From Rubrivivax sp. SCN 71-131 (GTDB taxonomy: Bacteria > Pseudomonadota > Gammaproteobacteria > Burkholderiales > Burkholderiaceae_C), in NCBI GenBank assembly GCA_001724995.1, contig MEFD01000025.1, positions 82,317-146,316 of the forward strand: DNA of 64,000 bases. The letters run 5' to 3'. The position numbers and the translations under genes were made by a program. Position 1 is the first letter of the stretch; every line of letters begins with the position of its first letter. The notes beneath the pieces were generated by a model. It did not search any database. It was not told where the DNA came from and saw only the letters and a list, made by a program, of their open reading frames with translations. Shown here one piece after another: positions 61,524 through 64,000 of this stretch.

Positions 61524-63431
61524 ATGTTCGATTTCGTTCGCAAGCACACCCGGCTGATGCTCGGCCTGATCGTGTTGCTGATCATTCCGTCGTTCGTGTT
61601 CTTCGGCATCGAGGGCTACTCCCGCTTCAACGACGAGTCGATGACCAACGCTGCCATGGTCGGAAGCCGCGGCATCTCTCGCGCCGAATGGGAGGCCGCG
61701 CACCAGCGTCAGGTCGAGCGCATGCGCCAGCAGATGCCCGGCGTCGACGTGAAGCTCTTCGACACGCCCGAGGCCAAGCGCCAGACGCTGGATCTGCTGG
61801 TGCAGGACCTGGTGCTGCGCCAGGCCGCGGCGCAGATGCATGCAGCGCCCGGCAACGAGCGGCTCGACCGCCTCTTCAAGTCGGACCCGGCGATGGCCGG
61901 CCTGCGCAACCCCGACGGCAGCGTCAATCGAGACCTGATCGCCGCGCAGGGCATGAGCTCGGAGGTCTTCGCCGAGCGGCTGCGCCAGGACTACGCGGTG
62001 CAGCATGTCATCGACGCGGTGCGCAACAGCGGCTTCGTCGCTCCGGCCATGGTGACGGCCGACCTCGACGCGTTGCTGCAGCGCCGCGAACTGCAGCTCG
62101 AGCGCTTCGATCCGGCGAACTACGCCGCCCGGATCAAGCCGGGCGAGGATGAACTGGTCGCCTACCACAAGGCGAACACGCAAGAGTTCATGGCCCCCGA
62201 GCGCGCGACGATCGAGTACGTCGTGCTCGACCTCGCCGCCATCGGAGGCGACGTCACGCTCTCCGAGGACGATCTGCGCAAGTACTACGACGAGAACATC
62301 GCCCGCTACACCACCGCCGAGGAGCGCCGTGCCAGCCACATCCTGATCAAGGCCGACAAGGACCAGCCCGCGGCCGAGCGCGCCAAGGCCAAGGCACGCG
62401 CAGAAGCCATCCTCGCCGAGCTGCGCAAGGCGCCGGCGAGCTTTGCCGAAGTCGCGCGCAGGCAGTCCGAGGACGCCGGTTCAGCGGGGCAGGGCGGCGA
62501 CCTCGGCCTGTTCGGCCGCGGCACCATGGTCAAGCCCTTCGAGGACGCGGTGTTCGCGATGAAGAAGGGCGAGATCAGCGAGGTGATCGAGTCCGATTTC
62601 GGCTACCACGTGATCGAGCTCACCGCGGTCAGTGGCGGGCACAGGAAGCCGTTCGCTGAGGTGCGCCCGGAGATCGAGACCGAAGTGCGCAAGGCGCTGG
62701 CGCAGAAGCGCTACGCCGAGGCTGCGGAGCAGTTCAGCGAGACCGTCTACCAGCAGTTCGACAGCCTGCAACCGGTGGTCGACACGCTCAAGCTGAAGCT
62801 GCAGACTGCCGTCGTCGAACGCCGGCCCGCCCCGGGCGCGACCGGTGCGCTCGCCTCCGAGAAGCTGCTTTCCGCGGTCTTCGGCAGCGAGGCGCTGGCC
62901 AACAAGCGCAATACCGACGCGGTGGAGATCGGGCCCAGCCAGATGGCGTCGGCGCGCATCGTCAAGCACGAACCGGCGCACGCGCTCGCGCTGGCCGAGG
63001 TGCACGACCAGGTGCGCGCTGCGGTCATCGCCGAGCAGGCCGCGGCGCTCGCGCGCAAGGACGGCGAAGCGCGCCTGCAGGCCGTGAAGAGCGGGCAGGC
63101 CAAGCTCGAGAAGACCGAAACGATCTCGCGTTCGCAGGCGCTGGGCATGCCGCCCGAGGTGGTCGACGCCGTGCTCAGGGCCGACGTCGCCAAGGGGCCG
63201 GTGGTGATCGGCGTCGACCTCGGCGAGCGCGGCTACGTCGTCGCCAACGTGCTGAAGGTGCTGCCGCGGGAACCGCTGCCCGGTGGCGACGCGCAGGTGC
63301 AGGCGCAGATCGCGCAGGCGCTGGCGGCCGCCGAGACCGAGGCCTACCTCGCCGGCTTGAAGAAGCGCTACAAAGCGGAGATCGTCCCGTCCGTCGTCGA
63401 CCAGGTGGCGCGCAGCGCCTCGGCGCCCTGA
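61524..63431 (+). CDS. ppiD: Peptidyl-prolyl cis-trans isomerase, PpiD/SurA-like
   Basis: A 635-aa inner-membrane anchored periplasmic chaperone. One N-terminal helix (LMLGLIVLLIIPSFVFFGIEGYSRF), then a SurA-N-like helical domain, and a parvulin domain (about 267-365) with ASHILIKADKDQPAAERAK, FAEVARRQSEDAGSAGQGGDLGLFGRGTMVKPFEDAVFAMKKGEISEVIESDFGYHVIELTAV. It helps fold outer-membrane proteins at the translocon. The start at 61524 gives MFDFVRKHTRLMLGLIV. Confidence 0.95.
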   Translation: MFDFVRKHTRLMLGLIVLLIIPSFVFFGIEGYSRFNDESMTNAAMVGSRGISRAEWEAAHQRQVERMRQQMPGVDVKLFDTPEAKRQTLDLLVQDLVLRQAAAQMHAAPGNERLDRLFKSDPAMAGLRNPDGSVNRDLIAAQGMSSEVFAERLRQDYAVQHVIDAVRNSGFVAPAMVTADLDALLQRRELQLERFDPANYAARIKPGEDELVAYHKANTQEFMAPERATIEYVVLDLAAIGGDVTLSEDDLRKYYDENIARYTTAEERRASHILIKADKDQPAAERAKAKARAEAILAELRKAPASFAEVARRQSEDAGSAGQGGDLGLFGRGTMVKPFEDAVFAMKKGEISEVIESDFGYHVIELTAVSGGHRKPFAEVRPEIETEVRKALAQKRYAEAAEQFSETVYQQFDSLQPVVDTLKLKLQTAVVERRPAPGATGALASEKLLSAVFGSEALANKRNTDAVEIGPSQMASARIVKHEPAHALALAEVHDQVRAAVIAEQAAALARKDGEARLQAVKSGQAKLEKTETISRSQALGMPPEVVDAVLRADVAKGPVVIGVDLGERGYVVANVLKVLPREPLPGGDAQVQAQIAQALAAAETEAYLAGLKKRYKAEIVPSVVDQVARSASAP

Positions 63432-63504
63432 GTCCACCGGCGACCCGTTCGCGCGCGGACGGCGACAGCTACCGCAACCATCGCGATGAACGCCATGCGC
63501 ACGC

Positions 63505-63510
63505 TATAAT
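63505..63510 (+). promoter_or_regulatory. Putative -10 element of tRNA-His
   Basis: A perfect TATAAT ends 12 bp before tRNA-His. No good -35 is seen at 17 bp upstream (CGCGAT). Confidence 0.55.
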
Positions 63511-63522
63511 TCTCGGTTCGAC

Positions 63523-63599
63523 GGTGGCTGTAGCTCAGTTGGTAGAGTCCCAGATTGTGATTCTGGTCGTCGTGGGTTCGAGTCCCATCAGCCACCCCA
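63523..63599 (+). tRNA. tRNA-His (anticodon GUG)
   Basis: A 77-nt tRNA. The acceptor is GTGGCTG/CAGCCAC with the extra G-1 (63523) opposite C73, and an encoded CCA. The anticodon is GTG in AGATTGTGATTCT. T-arm GGGTTCGAGTCCC is intact. An integrase start relic follows, so this tRNA was probably an integration target. Confidence 0.96.
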
Positions 63600-63771
63600 T
63601 CCCAGCGTTTCAACAGGTCCCATGCCGGACCGAACTTCCCGCTAAATCAACGACTTAGACAGTCGCTTGAGTCAGGAAGGCTCCTGCCGTCCCACGGCAG
63701 CGCAGCGCAAGTAGGGGAACATGTAGGGGAACAAATGGCGTTCGTCGTGCCATTTGGAGTTCTGTTCCCCT
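63600..63771. other. Sequence between tRNA-His and the integrase relic
   Basis: Two tandem GTAGGGGAACA copies precede a pairing between GGGGAACA (63727-63734) and TGTTCCCC (63763-63770), giving a stem with inner arms AAATGGC/GCCATTT (63732-63738 and 63749-63755). The direct repeat GCTTGAGTCAG occurs at 63665-63675 and again at 63935-63945, flanking the integrase relic. This looks like the remains of an attachment region. Confidence 0.5.
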
Positions 63772-63960
63772 ATGCTCACCGACAAGCAGTGCAAGAACGC
63801 GACCTGACCAGAGGGCAAAGCCCGCGCACGGGTGACCGATTCAGGTGGTCTCTACCTCGAAGTTGCTGGCGCCGGGTCCAAGCGCTGGTTCTGGAAGTAC
63901 TATGAACCGCACCGGGATTCGAGGAGGCCTGTTGGCTTGAGTCAGACCGGCATGGTCTGA
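63772..63960 (+). pseudogene. N-terminal relic of a P4-type integrase after tRNA-His
   Basis: The frame begins ATG CTC ACC GAC AAG and reads MLTDKQCKNAT, then a TGA stop at 63805-63807, where I would expect a Cys codon, then PEGKARARVTDSGGLYLEVAGAGSKRWFWKYY, the DUF4102 N-terminus of tyrosine recombinases. After KYY homology ends and another stop occurs at about 63958-63960. The C-terminal domain is absent from this site. Position directly after a tRNA is typical for such integrases. Confidence 0.75.
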
Positions 63961-64000
63961 CGGTTCTTGGGTTCAGGCATTCTCTCTTCCAGCCCCCCGC

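Overview
This 64 kb window is a GC-rich chromosomal segment of a betaproteobacterium, most likely of the order Burkholderiales. The lineage is inferred from gene content and order: smpB/ratA/rnfH/guaB/guaA, nadE-glnB, tRNA-Leu/tig/clpP/clpX/lon, an arginine-type EF-P with its EarP rhamnosyltransferase, and DUF3106/DUF3619 proteins beside an ECF-type sigma factor. I cannot name the genus. Genes are dense and many neighbours overlap by 4 bp.

Layout. 0.1-6.4 kb: trans-translation factor SmpB, RatA/RnfH pair, a DUF4124 protein, and the GMP branch of purine synthesis (guaB, guaA) with an MFS exporter between. 6.3-8.8 kb: a small island in the 3' end of guaA, bounded by a 16-bp repeat of the guaA tail and carrying a higBA toxin-antitoxin pair and an unrecognised helical-repeat protein. 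A decayed integrase follows at 9.1-9.6 kb. 9.8-14.4 kb: two divergent alpha/beta hydrolases and a PafA-like alkaline phosphatase lipoprotein. 14.5-16.9 kb: a K+-independent H+-pumping pyrophosphatase fused to a C-terminal OmpA-like domain. 17-24 kb: a FemAB/GNAT-like protein, nadE-glnB, a LOG-family enzyme, dgkA, and a tight sigma factor/DUF3619/DUF3106/RDD operon. 24-30.4 kb: branched-chain amino acid genes ilvB-ilvH-ilvC, then pssA and leuA; leuA is preceded by a leucine-rich leader peptide and hairpin that look like an attenuator. 30.6-35.5 kb: a penicillin-binding endopeptidase and the squalene operon hpnC-hpnD-hpnE translationally coupled to an IclR regulator. 35.6-42.1 kb: tRNA-Leu and the protein quality-control block tig-clpP-clpX-lon, then tRNA-Gly and tRNA-Cys. 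42.1-50.8 kb: an exported M3 oligopeptidase, an MscS channel, and a four-gene cluster matching norSY-senC-orf1, whose catalytic subunit has Asn where oxygen-reducing relatives have the cross-linked Tyr. 50.9-63.4 kb: pyrD, rpiA, mnmC, efp-earP, uvrC, a TonB-like lipoprotein, pgsA, an EamA transporter, HU, tRNA-Val and ppiD. 63.5-64 kb: tRNA-His followed by a broken integrase start.

Most of the window is housekeeping. The accessory material is the guaA island, the integrase relics, the hydrolase pair and the tRNA-His scar. The most notable items are the putative sNOR cluster, the pyrophosphatase-OmpA fusion, the guaA mini-island and the leuA leader. All family calls come from reading protein motifs by eye; no database search was run.
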